Assembly: GCA_046331625.1 (NCBI GenBank)
Contig: JAXLQL010000003.1
Coordinates: forward strand, 186,001-250,000
Direction of reading: 5' to 3'
Length of the DNA stretch: 64,000 nucleotides
Source: JAXLQL01 sp046331625
Lineage (GTDB): Bacteria > Acidobacteriota > Terriglobia > Bryobacterales > Bryobacteraceae
In this document: in pieces, positions 1-9,800 of the stretch
Layout of the letters: every line of letters begins with the position of its first letter
How positions within the stretch are numbered: position 1 is the stretch's first letter
Translations under genes and position numbers: made by a program
Notes under the pieces: model-generated
Databases searched by the model: none
Seen by the model: the letters and a program-made list of their open reading frames with translations, nothing else
Told to the model about the DNA's origin: nothing

Positions 1-726
1 CAGGATTCGACCCTGCGCTACTTCACAGTGTCGCCCACCTCCGGCACAGGGCCCACTCAGTTGACCGTGACGCGCATGGCGAACTCGGACGGTCAGCCGC
101 GCCAGGATCTTTTCCGGGTCGTCAATCGCGACCTTTTCTCGATCCTGCAGTTCTCTGTCCCACCTTGTGCATCTTCCGCCGAAGCTTCCCCAACCCGGTT
201 CCCGCCGGAAGGAGGCTCGGGCAAGATCACGATCAAGGCTCCTCCGGACTGCGCCCGCAATGCAAGCGGTTCCTTCGTGAAGATCACATCCGGGCAAGGC
301 GGCTCGGGGGACGGCGACCTCGAGTTCGAAGTGGACATCAATCTGGATCCGAAGCGGCGGTCCGAGGCGATCACGCCAGGCGGACTACCGGTGATAGTCA
401 CGCAAGACGGAAGCTGCGGATCGGACTTGTGTCCGTTTGGAGGCCCGGCCATAATTGCGCCGCGAGACCAAGTCTCGTCATTCGGCTTCACCGCTTCCTG
501 GAAGCCGTTACCCGATGTCGTGGGCTACCAGCTCTGGGTGGTTCAATACAACTCCGGAAAAAGAAACACCAAAGTCATCGAGCGCAACCTCGACCGCGCG
601 ACAACGAGAACGGAATTGGTCCTACCGCCTGGCCCCTACACGCTCGCCGTCCGGGGTTGCACCGCGGAGCCGTTCGGGACCACGAACTGCGGAGCCTTCT
701 CGTCGATCGGCTTGGCCGTGAAGTGA
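1..726 (+). CDS. BACON-domain surface protein, C-terminal part (5' truncated by window)
   Basis: The reading frame is open from base 1, so this is the C-terminal end of a longer protein; the GTG at 28 is not a convincing start. The segment from about base 140 to 415 has the BACON pattern: a Pro-rich lead-in, a Gly/Ser stretch, a Cys-Ala followed by a hydrophobic strand and ITSG, and a closing VTQDG. The last 85 residues look like a fibronectin type III-like beta sandwich (FTASWKPLPDVVGYQLWV). BACON domains are usually found in exported carbohydrate- or mucin-associated proteins, so a surface or secreted location is likely. No catalytic domain lies in the visible part. A second BACON protein begins at 62795. 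Confidence 0.7.
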   Translation, partial: QDSTLRYFTVSPTSGTGPTQLTVTRMANSDGQPRQDLFRVVNRDLFSILQFSVPPCASSAEASPTRFPPEGGSGKITIKAPPDCARNASGSFVKITSGQGGSGDGDLEFEVDINLDPKRRSEAITPGGLPVIVTQDGSCGSDLCPFGGPAIIAPRDQVSSFGFTASWKPLPDVVGYQLWVVQYNSGKRNTKVIERNLDRATTRTELVLPPGPYTLAVRGCTAEPFGTTNCGAFSSIGLAVK

Positions 727-736
727 TTCACCCGCC

Positions 737-1342
737 TCACAACTCCGCCTCGCCATCCAAGCTCCGCCACAAATACCAACTCGCCACACTCGCCCACGGC
801 CTCCACGGCGCCGCGATTCGCTCCATCTCCGCCGGCTTCGGCAGCTCGCCGAGTCCATACAGATTCCGCATCGCCGTCCGGACCCCATAGTCCCCCACCG
901 GCAACACATCCTGCCGCCGCAGCGCGAAGATCAAGAACATGTGGACTGTCCACACCCCCACGCCCTTTACCTTCGTCAACTGCCCGATCACCGCATCGTC
1001 GGCAAGCGTTGGCAGCGCGTCGAAGTCCACTTCGCCATCGCGCGTCTTGCGCGCCAGATCGCGAATATAATCGGACTTCTGCTGCGACAACCCCGCCGCG
1101 CGCAGCTTCGCCGGCCGCACGCCGAGCACCCCCTGTGGCGTCACGCCAGCCTTGCCGCACGCCTTTTCGAACCGCTCGAAAATCGTCGCCGCCGCGCGAC
1201 CGTTCAGTTGTTGGAACACGATCGATCGCGCCAGCGCCGGAAACGTCGGCTCTCGATACGAGATCTTGTACGGACCCACGCGGTCGATCACCGCGCCGAG
1301 CACTTCGTCGCGTTGGCGTAGATGATCCAGTGCGCGCTTCAT
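737..1342 (-). CDS. DNA-3-methyladenine glycosylase (AlkA/HhH-GPD family)
   Basis: A 201-residue base-excision-repair glycosylase that removes alkylated bases. The helix-hairpin-helix is at residues 123-133 (LTKVKGVGVWT) and the Gly/Pro-Asp segment follows with the catalytic aspartate at D151 (PVGDYGVR). The N-terminal region SIVFQQLNGRAA is typical of the AlkA/MAG core. The length fits the short form, which lacks the N-terminal TATA-box-like domain of E. coli AlkA. It ends 10 bp from the convergent gene at the window start and is divergent from the VWA gene at 1403. The family is clear; substrate range cannot be read from the sequence. Confidence 0.9.
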   Translation of the reverse strand: MKRALDHLRQRDEVLGAVIDRVGPYKISYREPTFPALARSIVFQQLNGRAAATIFERFEKACGKAGVTPQGVLGVRPAKLRAAGLSQQKSDYIRDLARKTRDGEVDFDALPTLADDAVIGQLTKVKGVGVWTVHMFLIFALRRQDVLPVGDYGVRTAMRNLYGLGELPKPAEMERIAAPWRPWASVASWYLWRSLDGEAEL

Positions 1343-1402
1343 GGAACCGAAACCGCCCGCTGCTGCGTCCCACCGGTGTATGGTGTCAACATAAAGGTAA
1401 TT

Positions 1403-2383
1403 ATGCGGAACTTCATCGCCCTGCCGCTAGTGGCGCTGGTCGCCGGGTTGGCGGCCCTTTCGCAGAAGCCTGCTCCACAGCCGCCGTCCGCGAAAGACGA
1501 GCCCGCCGAACGCGACCAGATCATCAAGGTCGACGTCGATCTCGTCAACGTGCTTTGCTCGGTTCGCGACAAGAAGGGCGCCTTCCTCACCAACCTCACC
1601 AAAGACGACTTCGCGATCTACGAAGAAGGCAAGCAGCAGGAGATCCGCTACTTCGGCCGCGAGAAGGATCTGCCGCTCACCATCGGCCTGCTCGTGGATG
1701 TCAGCAAGAGCCAGGAGAGCTTGATCGACATCGAACGCCGCGCCGGAGCGCAGTTCTTCGAGCGCGTTCTCACCAAGAAGGACATGGCGTTCCTCATCAG
1801 CTTCGGCGCCGAGGTGGAGTTGCTCCAGGACCTCACCAATTCGAACCGTACGCTCCGCAAAGGCCTCGACGAGCTCAAGCTCAACGCCGGAGTCGGCGGC
1901 GTGCTGCCTTCGCCCACTGGAGCGCAGCCTCGCGGCACCGTGATGTTCGACGCCGTCTATCTCGCCGCCAACGAGAAGCTGAAGCGCGAGGTGGGGCGCA
2001 AGGTCATGGTCCTCATCACCGATGGTGTGGACCAGGGCAGCCGCCTTCGCATTCATGACGCCATCGAAGCCGCCCAGAAGTCCGACGCCATCATCTACGC
2101 CGTCTACTACGCCGACCCCCGTTACCAGTTCGGCTTCGGAGCCAGTGACGGCGACCTCAAGCGCATGGCCACCGAGACCGGCGGCCGCGTCTATTACGTC
2201 AACAATCGCCGCTCTCTCGAAAACATTTTCGATGAGATTCAGGAAGAGATGCGCAGCCAGTACGCGATCGGCTACTCGTCGTCACGCTCGCGTGACGGCT
2301 CGTTCCGCAAGATCGAGATCAAGACGAAAGCACGAGACACCAAGGTCCAGGCCCGGCGCGGCTACTACGCCACCAAAGAGTGA
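1403..2383 (+). CDS. Exported VWA-domain protein (VWFA-related, acidobacterial type)
   Basis: The open frame starts at 1322, but the ATG at 1403 gives a normal Sec signal peptide (MRNFIALPLVALVAGLAAL) and leaves 60 bp to the divergent glycosylase gene, so 1403 is preferred. The 326-residue protein has a short beta domain (residues 38-90, with the DFAIYEEGK signature common in Acidobacteria) followed by a von Willebrand A domain. The MIDAS motif is D99-V-S101-K-S103, and a second conserved piece is VLITDGVDQGS. These proteins are exported and are thought to bind ligands through a metal ion; their function in Acidobacteria is not established. The gene is followed by a dispersed hairpin repeat. 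Confidence 0.85.
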   Translation: MRNFIALPLVALVAGLAALSQKPAPQPPSAKDEPAERDQIIKVDVDLVNVLCSVRDKKGAFLTNLTKDDFAIYEEGKQQEIRYFGREKDLPLTIGLLVDVSKSQESLIDIERRAGAQFFERVLTKKDMAFLISFGAEVELLQDLTNSNRTLRKGLDELKLNAGVGGVLPSPTGAQPRGTVMFDAVYLAANEKLKREVGRKVMVLITDGVDQGSRLRIHDAIEAAQKSDAIIYAVYYADPRYQFGFGASDGDLKRMATETGGRVYYVNNRRSLENIFDEIQEEMRSQYAIGYSSSRSRDGSFRKIEIKTKARDTKVQARRGYYATKE

Positions 2384-2422
2384 CCGCTACTCCTCTCCCA
2401 ACCCCGTAGATTTCCGCCGCAC

Positions 2423-2533
2423 TGTACTACTATCCTTCACCTTCTTCGCCGGCCGCGAATTCTCAGCCTCGGCGTAGAGCAGACTGCCGCATTGTGGGGC
2501 AGGCTTCAGCCTGCGCGGGACTTCAGTCCCGCT
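2423..2533 (+). repeat. Dispersed double-hairpin repeat, copy A, with conserved leader
   Basis: The core at 2493-2533 is two adjacent hairpins: GCAGGCTtcAGCCTGC and GCGGGACttcaGTCCCGC, introduced by TGTGGG. About 70 bp upstream begins a leader with TACTACTATCCTTCA and TTCTTCGCCGGCCGCGAA. The same leader and core recur at 33768 and 43576, and the core alone at 36859. This copy lies between convergent genes, so it may act as a bidirectional terminator or be a REP-like non-autonomous element. Confidence 0.85.
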
Positions 2534-2538
2534 GCCGC

Positions 2539-4002
2539 CTACCCAATAATCTCCCGGATCGGCTTCCCATAGTCGATGTCCAAACGCTTCCGCCCCGGAA
2601 CATCCAACCGCTTCGGCGTAATCCCCAACTGATGCAGCACCGTCGCATGTATATCGGTGACGTAGTGCCGATTCTCCACCGCATGGAAACCGATCTCGTC
2701 GGTGCGGCCATGCACCACGCCGCCCTTGATGCCGCCGCCCGCCATCCAGATCGAAAATCCGAACGGATGGTGATCGCGGCCGTTCGCCTTCTCGGCTCCC
2801 GGCGTGCGCCCGAACTCGGTGGCCCACACTACAATCGTCTCGTCCAGCAGTCCGCGCTGCTTCAGATCCTTGATCAAGCCCGCGATCGGCTTGTCCACTT
2901 TCGCGGCCAGGTCCCCGTGGTTTTTGCGGAGATCCTTGTGCGCGTCCCAAGCGTTGCCTGCGCCGCCGTGGTACACCTGCACGAACCGCACCCCGCGCTC
3001 CGACATCCTGCGCGCCGCCAGGCACACTTGTCCGAACGGCTTCGTTATGTCGTTGTCCAGCCCGTAGAGGCGATTCGTCTCTTCGCTCTCTTCCTTGAAC
3101 CGCAGCGCATCAGGCACCGCGCTCTGCATGCGATACGCCAGCTCGTATGATTTGATCCGCGCGCGCAACGCCGAGTCCGCCGGATACTCCACTGCCGTCA
3201 TCCGGTTCAGCTTGTGCAGAAACTCGAACTCGCGCTTCTGCTCCTCGGGCGTCACGTTCGGTCCCGGTGAGACGAACGGCAGCGGGTTCTCGGGGTTGAC
3301 TTCGAGTTGCACTCCGGCGTGCTCCGGACCCAGATATCCCGAGCCATGCGTACCGTTGCCGCCGCAGCAATCAGCCGGCGGCTCGCCCAGCACCACATAA
3401 GAGGGAAGGTTCTCATTCATCGAACCCAGCCCATAGTGAATCCAAGATCCGAGCGTGGGCAAATAACCATCGAAAATGTGGCGGCCGGTGTGGAACTGGA
3501 GGATGGCGCCGTGGTCATTGTCGGTGGTCCACGTGGAGCGGACGATCGCGAGTTCGTGCGCGATGTCGCCGAGGTTGGGGAACCAGTCGCTCACCTCCAC
3601 GCCGTTCTGTCCGCGCTTGCGGAAGCCCGTCTGCATCGGATAGAGCTTCACCTTGATATCGTGCTGACCGGGCACGAACGCGTTGAGATTCTCTTTGACG
3701 AAGGGGTTGTTCAGTACGTCTTTGTGCGGAGTTTCGGAGACGAGCTTGCCCGCGTATTGATTCAGCACCGGCTTCGGATCGAACGACTCCACGTGGCTCA
3801 CGCCGCCGAGCATGAAGAGCCAGATCACGCGCTTCGCCTTTGGCTGGAAATGCGCCTTTCCATCGGGCGGAAGCCAAGCGTCGTCGGCGCCCGCGCGGCG
3901 CGACAACATTGCACCGAGCGCGAGTCCGGTCATTCCCATTCCCATGTCGGCCAGAAACAGCCGTCGCGGTTTTCGATCAGAGCAGAGTCGCATGCGTTCC
4001 AT
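2539..4002 (-). CDS. DUF1501 family protein, Tat-exported
   Basis: A 487-residue protein of the DUF1501 family, which belongs to the alkaline phosphatase/sulfatase superfamily by fold. The N-terminus carries a twin-arginine signal (RKPRRLFLADMGMGMTGLAL), so it is exported folded. Family landmarks are visible: VIWLFMLGGVSHVESFDPKP, the WTTDNDHGAILQFHTGRH region, ERGVRFVQVYHGGAGNAWDAH, and the C-terminal TEFGRTPGAE and GRDHHPFGFSIWMAGGG. It starts 3 bp after the stop of the PSD1 gene, the pairing seen across Planctomycetes and Acidobacteria, so the two form one operon. The substrate is unknown; sulfated or complex polysaccharide breakdown is often suggested. Confidence 0.93.
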   Translation of the reverse strand: MERMRLCSDRKPRRLFLADMGMGMTGLALGAMLSRRAGADDAWLPPDGKAHFQPKAKRVIWLFMLGGVSHVESFDPKPVLNQYAGKLVSETPHKDVLNNPFVKENLNAFVPGQHDIKVKLYPMQTGFRKRGQNGVEVSDWFPNLGDIAHELAIVRSTWTTDNDHGAILQFHTGRHIFDGYLPTLGSWIHYGLGSMNENLPSYVVLGEPPADCCGGNGTHGSGYLGPEHAGVQLEVNPENPLPFVSPGPNVTPEEQKREFEFLHKLNRMTAVEYPADSALRARIKSYELAYRMQSAVPDALRFKEESEETNRLYGLDNDITKPFGQVCLAARRMSERGVRFVQVYHGGAGNAWDAHKDLRKNHGDLAAKVDKPIAGLIKDLKQRGLLDETIVVWATEFGRTPGAEKANGRDHHPFGFSIWMAGGGIKGGVVHGRTDEIGFHAVENRHYVTDIHATVLHQLGITPKRLDVPGRKRLDIDYGKPIREIIG

Positions 4003-4005
4003 CCT

Positions 4006-6528
4006 TCAGCGAACGGTTACGAATTCATTATGATTCAGCAGCACGTGGACCAGGCTTTCGCGAGCTCGCTTGGCCGCGTCAGTGTTGTAGACGGTTTCCT
4101 GCTCACGCAGGTAGGCTTCGGACTCGCGTAGTTCCCCGGCCGAGGGCGGCCGGCCGAGCATCGTTTCGAACGCGCGCTCCACGAATCCATCGGCGGGAAG
4201 CTTCGCCGCAATGGCGCGAGCCACCGTGAAGCTGAGCTTGCTGTTTGCGAGCGCCAGCGCCTGCTGCGGCACAATGCTCGACCCGCGCTCGAAGCACTCG
4301 TTCGGACTCGCGATATCGAACACCTTCAACATGTCCATCTGCAAATCCGGCGAGGTTCGGAAGTAGATGCTGCGCCGGAACACCTCGTGCCCCTTTGTCT
4401 CTTCGATCTCGGCTCCGCCCAGCTTCGGATCCAGCAACCCGGAGAGCAGAAGCATGCTGTCGCGCACGGCCTCGGCTTCCATGCGATGCGAATTGGCGCG
4501 CCACAAGGTCACGTTGTCCGGATCGGCTTTCGCCTGCGCGCTCGACTCGCTCCAGTTCGATTGTCTGCGGTAGGTGGCCGACATCACGATCATCTTGTGG
4601 ATCGCGCGCATGTCCCAATCGCGATCCATGAACTCCGTGGCCAGCCAATCGAGCAGTTCCGGATGCGATGGCGGCTTGCCCGAGCGGCCGAAGTTGAACA
4701 CGGTGGGCACCAGCGGCTTTCCGAAATGCCGTAGCCACATGTGATTGATGGCCACGCGCGCAGTGAGCGGATTGTCCTTGGCGCCGAGCCAGCGGGCCAG
4801 CGCGAGGCGGCGGCCACTGCTGGTAGTCGGGAACTTCGGCCCGATCGGAGTGTAGCCCTCGGCCGGCTCGTTGAGCGCCTTCACCGCGGCCTCGAGTTTT
4901 CGGGTGGCCGCGGCGATCTTCTTCTGGTCGCCCTTCGCGTCCATGAACTCCTGGTTGCCCAACATGAGGTCGGCCTCGGCCTTCAGAATGTTCGCCTGCT
5001 TCTCGAGCTTCTGCGCATGCTCGGCCATCTCTTCGATGTTGGCGGGCACGGGCGTTTCGAGCGCCGCCATGTCGGCCTTGATGCGTGCTTCGAGCGCGAC
5101 CAACGCAGCCTTGGCTCCTTCCACTTTCTTCAGCGCGGCGGCCGGTTGCGGTGCGGGTTTGTCCTTCGCCTTCTCCGCTTCGGCTTCCGCCTTCTCGATT
5201 GCGGCCTTGGCCTGCGCGATCATGTCGCCCGGCACGAACCCGCGGCCATCGGGGAACCACGAGTCGCGCGGCAGTTCGATCGCCTTGATCTCGAGGCTCG
5301 GTTTGCCGAACAACTGCGGCACGCCCGGCGTGAGTTGCGTTGAAGTATCGGGATTGTTCTCGTTGCCGCGCTGGAACCGATAGGTCGGTCGCGACGCATC
5401 GGCATCGTAGACGCGCGGCATCCCGTCTTTGAGCGTGTCGGCCTCACCGGGCACGCGATCGATGCGCACATCGTGTGGCTCGAAGAATGCGCGGAAACGG
5501 TAATAGTCGGTCTGCGGAATTGGATCGTACTTGTGCGAATGGCACCGGGCGCACTTGAGCGTGATTCCCAGAAACGCCGTGGAGGTGTACTCGATGGTGT
5601 CCTGCAGCCACACGTTGCGATTGAACATGTACCAGTTGCGTGCGAGATAGCCAGTAGCGCGCGCTACATCGGGATCCGATGGCGCGATCTCGTCGCCCGC
5701 GAGCATCTCGGCGATCATTCGGTCATAAGGTTTGTTCGCGTTGATCGAATCAACCGTCCAATCGCGCCATCGCCAAATGTGCCGCTGGCTGTAGCGGACC
5801 TGGTTGCTGCGGCGATACCCGTACCAATCGCTATAGCGCCAGATGTCGAGCCAGTGGCGCGCCCACCGCTCGCCGTGTTGCCGGCTGGCAAGCAACCGGT
5901 CCACTACCTTTTCATATGCGTTCGGCGAACGGTCATCGAGGTACGCTTGCATCTCCTGCGCGGTGGGCAGGAGTCCAGTGAGGTCCACGGTGACGCGGCG
6001 CAGCAGTGTGCGGCGGTCCGCCTCAGGCAGCGCTTCAATGCCGCGCCTCTCGAGCTCGGCCGCGATGAAGCGATCGATCGGCGTCTTGGCCCATGCGGCC
6101 TTCACGCCTGGTAGAGCGGGCCGCTTGGGAACGCGGAACGCCCAGTGCTCGGCCACTTTCGCTGCGTCCACCGAATCGGCGCTCGTGGTTGCTTCTCCGT
6201 AGGGCACGCCATCGCGGATCCATTCGGCGAACTTGGCGACCGCATCTTCGGGAAGCTTCTTGCCCTTGAACGGCATGTGCGGCTCACTGATGTGCGCCAC
6301 CAGCTTGTAGAGTTGGCTGCCTTCGGGATTGCCCGCTGCTACCACCGGACCGTGCTCGCTCCCCTTGAGAAGAGCCTCGCGGGTGGAAAGATCAAGTCCG
6401 CCCATTTTTGTTTTGGCGGAGTGGCAGGCGAAACAGTTCTTCTCGAGCAGGGGCCGGATCTGGTCGCGAAACAGGTTCGGCTGCGCAGCGGCGATCGACG
6501 CGCAAAGAAGAAGTGTCCGGTAATGCAT
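4006..6528 (-). CDS. PSD1 protein: planctomycete cytochrome c, DUF1549 and DUF1553
   Basis: An 840-residue exported protein. A short signal peptide precedes a planctomycete-type cytochrome domain with one haem-binding site (CFACH, about residues 32-36). DUF1549 follows at about 140-350 with a second CARCHSHKYDPIPQ motif, a highly charged Ala/Lys/Glu coiled coil occupies about 436-560, and DUF1553 covers about 570-835. Together with the DUF1501 gene 3 bp downstream it forms the standard two-gene unit. The cytochrome domain suggests electron transfer to or from an unknown exported reaction. The ATG at 6528 is preceded by GAGGC and gives a good signal peptide. Confidence 0.93.
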   Translation of the reverse strand: MHYRTLLLCASIAAAQPNLFRDQIRPLLEKNCFACHSAKTKMGGLDLSTREALLKGSEHGPVVAAGNPEGSQLYKLVAHISEPHMPFKGKKLPEDAVAKFAEWIRDGVPYGEATTSADSVDAAKVAEHWAFRVPKRPALPGVKAAWAKTPIDRFIAAELERRGIEALPEADRRTLLRRVTVDLTGLLPTAQEMQAYLDDRSPNAYEKVVDRLLASRQHGERWARHWLDIWRYSDWYGYRRSNQVRYSQRHIWRWRDWTVDSINANKPYDRMIAEMLAGDEIAPSDPDVARATGYLARNWYMFNRNVWLQDTIEYTSTAFLGITLKCARCHSHKYDPIPQTDYYRFRAFFEPHDVRIDRVPGEADTLKDGMPRVYDADASRPTYRFQRGNENNPDTSTQLTPGVPQLFGKPSLEIKAIELPRDSWFPDGRGFVPGDMIAQAKAAIEKAEAEAEKAKDKPAPQPAAALKKVEGAKAALVALEARIKADMAALETPVPANIEEMAEHAQKLEKQANILKAEADLMLGNQEFMDAKGDQKKIAAATRKLEAAVKALNEPAEGYTPIGPKFPTTSSGRRLALARWLGAKDNPLTARVAINHMWLRHFGKPLVPTVFNFGRSGKPPSHPELLDWLATEFMDRDWDMRAIHKMIVMSATYRRQSNWSESSAQAKADPDNVTLWRANSHRMEAEAVRDSMLLLSGLLDPKLGGAEIEETKGHEVFRRSIYFRTSPDLQMDMLKVFDIASPNECFERGSSIVPQQALALANSKLSFTVARAIAAKLPADGFVERAFETMLGRPPSAGELRESEAYLREQETVYNTDAAKRARESLVHVLLNHNEFVTVR

Positions 6529-6594
6529 GCTGGTTGCCTCTATCGTATGTCAATCGGCGGGCCGCTGCTCGTGGCGGGCAGCTAAGATCGCCGT

Positions 6595-6801
6595 ATGCCC
6601 ATAAACTCGCAATCGAAGCGGAAGATCGGCACTGCGCAGCTCGCATCCGGCATCGCGATTTCCAGCGCCGGGCTTGCGATCGTCATTGCGCAGCACTATG
6701 GTAACGCCGCGTGGACGCCGCGAAATCCGGGTAGATGCATTCTTGGCATGTCGCTCGCGGTGGCCGGGGCGAAGATGCGCGGGGCACCGGGCAAGCGTTA
6801 G
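6595..6801 (+). CDS. Small hypothetical membrane protein
   Basis: A 68-residue frame with a hydrophobic stretch (AQLASGIAISSAGLAIVIA, residues 14-32) and a second weakly hydrophobic segment near the basic C-terminus. It lies 66 bp from the divergent PSD1 gene and 95 bp before the TonB receptor. I recognise no family. Coding status rests on a sensible start, the membrane segment and the otherwise unexplained space. Confidence 0.45.
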   Translation: MPINSQSKRKIGTAQLASGIAISSAGLAIVIAQHYGNAAWTPRNPGRCILGMSLAVAGAKMRGAPGKR

Positions 6802-6896
6802 TTTTTCAGCGTGCATGATATGATCGCCTTCAAGGTGGGAAGTGCGTCAGGCGAAGTCCATTCTTCCCGCCGGACCGGCCAAACCCGGAGGTTTCC

Positions 6897-9800
6897 ATGA
6901 TTCGAAAACTACTCTCTTCTCTCTTCTGCACGGCAGGCGCATGCGCCGCTCAGGTGATCTACGGATCGCTCGTCGGCAACGTGACCGACGCGTCACAGGC
7001 TGCCGTTCCCGGAGCCACAATCAAAGCGGTCAACACCGGTACGCGCCAGGAACTCACCACCACGGCCAGCGCGGCCGGCGTGTTCGTCATCTCCACGGTT
7101 CCCGCCGGGACCTATGACGTCACGGTCTCCCACACCGGCTTCCAAGGCTTCACGCAGCAAGGCGTGACGGTAAACGCCGGGGCCACGGTGCGCGTGGACG
7201 CGACGCTCGCCGTGGGTGCGGTGAGCGAGTCCATCAAAGTGGCCGCCACGGCCGAGACCCTACAGACTGACTCGGCCGACGTGCGCGCGCAGATTCGAAC
7301 GGAAGAGCTCGAGAACACGCCGGTGCCGTTCACGCGCAACTACCAGAACCTGCTGCTCACCGTGCCCGGCATGTCGCCGCCGGTGAACGCGCACTCGGTG
7401 CCCGCCAATCCATCGCGATCGCTGCAAGTGAACGCCAATGGAACCAATTCGCAATCGGCGAACTATCGCGTGGATGGCGCCACCACGGGACATCCGTGGC
7501 TGCCGCACATCGCCGGATACGTGCCTTCGCTCGACGCGATCGAGAACGTCGCCATCGTTTCCAATTCCTATGACGCAGAGCAAGGCTACGCCGGCGGCGC
7601 CGCGGTGAACGTGCAGATCAAGAGCGGCACCAACGCACTGCATGGCTCGGCCTACGAGCACCACTTCAATCAGCACCTCAAGGCTCGCCCGTACTTTCTG
7701 CCCGCATCGCAGAACAAAGAGAAGCGCGTGGTGAACCAGTGGGGCGGCACCATCGGCGGACCCATCGTGAAGAACAAGCTGTTCTACTTCGCCGCCTTCG
7801 AAGGAACGAACGATCGCCAGAGTGCTTTCGGCATCGGAGCGCTGCCTACCTCGTTGATGCACGCCGGAAACTTCACCGAATCGGCGCGCCCCATCTACGA
7901 TCCGGCCACCGGCGATCCCGATGGCGGCAATCGCACTCCGTTCGCGGGCAACATCGTTCCCGCTGGGCGCATTTCGCCGATCACCAAGAAGCTGAACGAT
8001 CTGCTGCCTCTGCCGAACCTCGGCGCACCCGGTGCGATCGCGAACAACTTCTTCGCTGCCGGCGGCTTCCGCTTCGATCGCAAAACGCTCGACTCGAAGA
8101 TCACCTTCAATCCCTTCAGCAAGCTCAGCCTCAACGCCCGCGTCAGCTATCTCGACTGGGTTTGCGAAGATCCCTCGTGGCTGGGCAATCTCGGCGGAGG
8201 CGGAATCGGACGCTGTACCTATGACGGCACGTCATCTGGCCACACACTGAGCATGACGTACTCGGGTGTCTACACGGTGACGCCGACCTTCATCGTGGAC
8301 GCCTATGTCGGATACACACTCTATGATTCGCAGGCGATTCCGATCCGGCTCGACGAGAACATCGGCACTGACTTGGGAATTCCCGGCACCAACGAGAAGG
8401 GCAACAAGTGGCTGGGTGGATGGCCCGGATTCGCCATCAGCGGCTTCCGCACCATCGGCCGCGCCAACACGAATGCGCCCTGGTATTATCACAGTCCGCA
8501 ATCGCAGTACGTGGCCAACGCGGCGTGGATGCGCGGCAAGCACAATATTCGATTCGGCTTCGATTCGATGCTGGTGAAGCTCAACGGCGACGAAGCCGCG
8601 GGCATGCCCGGCAGCTTCAGCTTCGCCACCGGCGTTACGGGAATCCGCGGCGGCACGGCCGACGCATACAATGCTTATGCATCGTTCCTGCTCGGGCTCC
8701 CCAATAGCGCCACGAAGACCATCACCTGGGAACCGAACACCGCGCGCACGTTCGCCCAGAGTCTCTACCTTCGCGACAAGTGGCAAGCCACGCGGAAGCT
8801 GACTCTGTCGCTGGGCCTGCGTTGGGACTATTGGGGCTCACCGCATCGCGCCGATCGCGGCCTAGAGGTCTACGACTTTGCGAACAATACCTTGAAACTG
8901 TGCGGCGTTGGGAGCGTGCCTCAGGATTGCGGACAGATCGCGATGAGCAAGAAGCTGTTCTCGCCACGCCTCGGCGCGGCGTATCGGCTGACCGATTCCT
9001 TCGTGGTGCGCGCCGGATACGGCATTGCGTTCGATCCCGTGAACATCGCGCGCAATCCGCTCCACAGCTATCCAGTGCAGACCACCTTCACCATGTCCGC
9101 GCCGAACGGATTCCAACCGTCGGCGCCGATTGCGGCCGGCATCCCCGCGCTCACTGCACCGAACTACGGCAACGGGACCATCACCGTTCCCGGCGGCGTG
9201 GGCATGGAGTTGTTCGATCCCAAGTATCGCCGCGCCTATGTGGAGAGCTGGAATCTCATGCTCGAGAAAGAACTGCCGCACGGTTGGGTTGCCGAGGCGG
9301 GCTACGTGGGCAACGGCACGCGCCATCAGCAGAATCGCTGGAACGCCAACTACGGTTTCATCGCCGGCGGCACGGCAAGTCAGGTGCTCAACCGCGCGTT
9401 CGGGCGCACTGCGGCCACCAACTTCTTCTCCGATACCGGCGGATTCACGTCTTCCTACAACGCACTGCAGAGCACACTGCTGCGGCGCTTCTCGAGCGGC
9501 TATTTCCTGAAGTTCACGTACACGTACTCGAAGGCGATCGGCCCGAATGGAAATGCGACCGGCGTCGACGGGTATTCCGACAACACGCCTGCATACTTCG
9601 GCCTCAATCGTGCGCTGCAAGCCTACGATCGCCCGCACATGTTCACGGCGTCGTTCGCGGCGCAGCTTCCTTTCGGGCGCGGCAAGCGCTGGGCTTCGCA
9701 GGGAGCGGGTGCGGCGCTGTTGGGTGGCTGGCAGTTCAATGGGCTGTTCGCGGCCTACTCGGGTCCGCCGTTCACGGTCGGATCGGATGGGACTTCGCTC

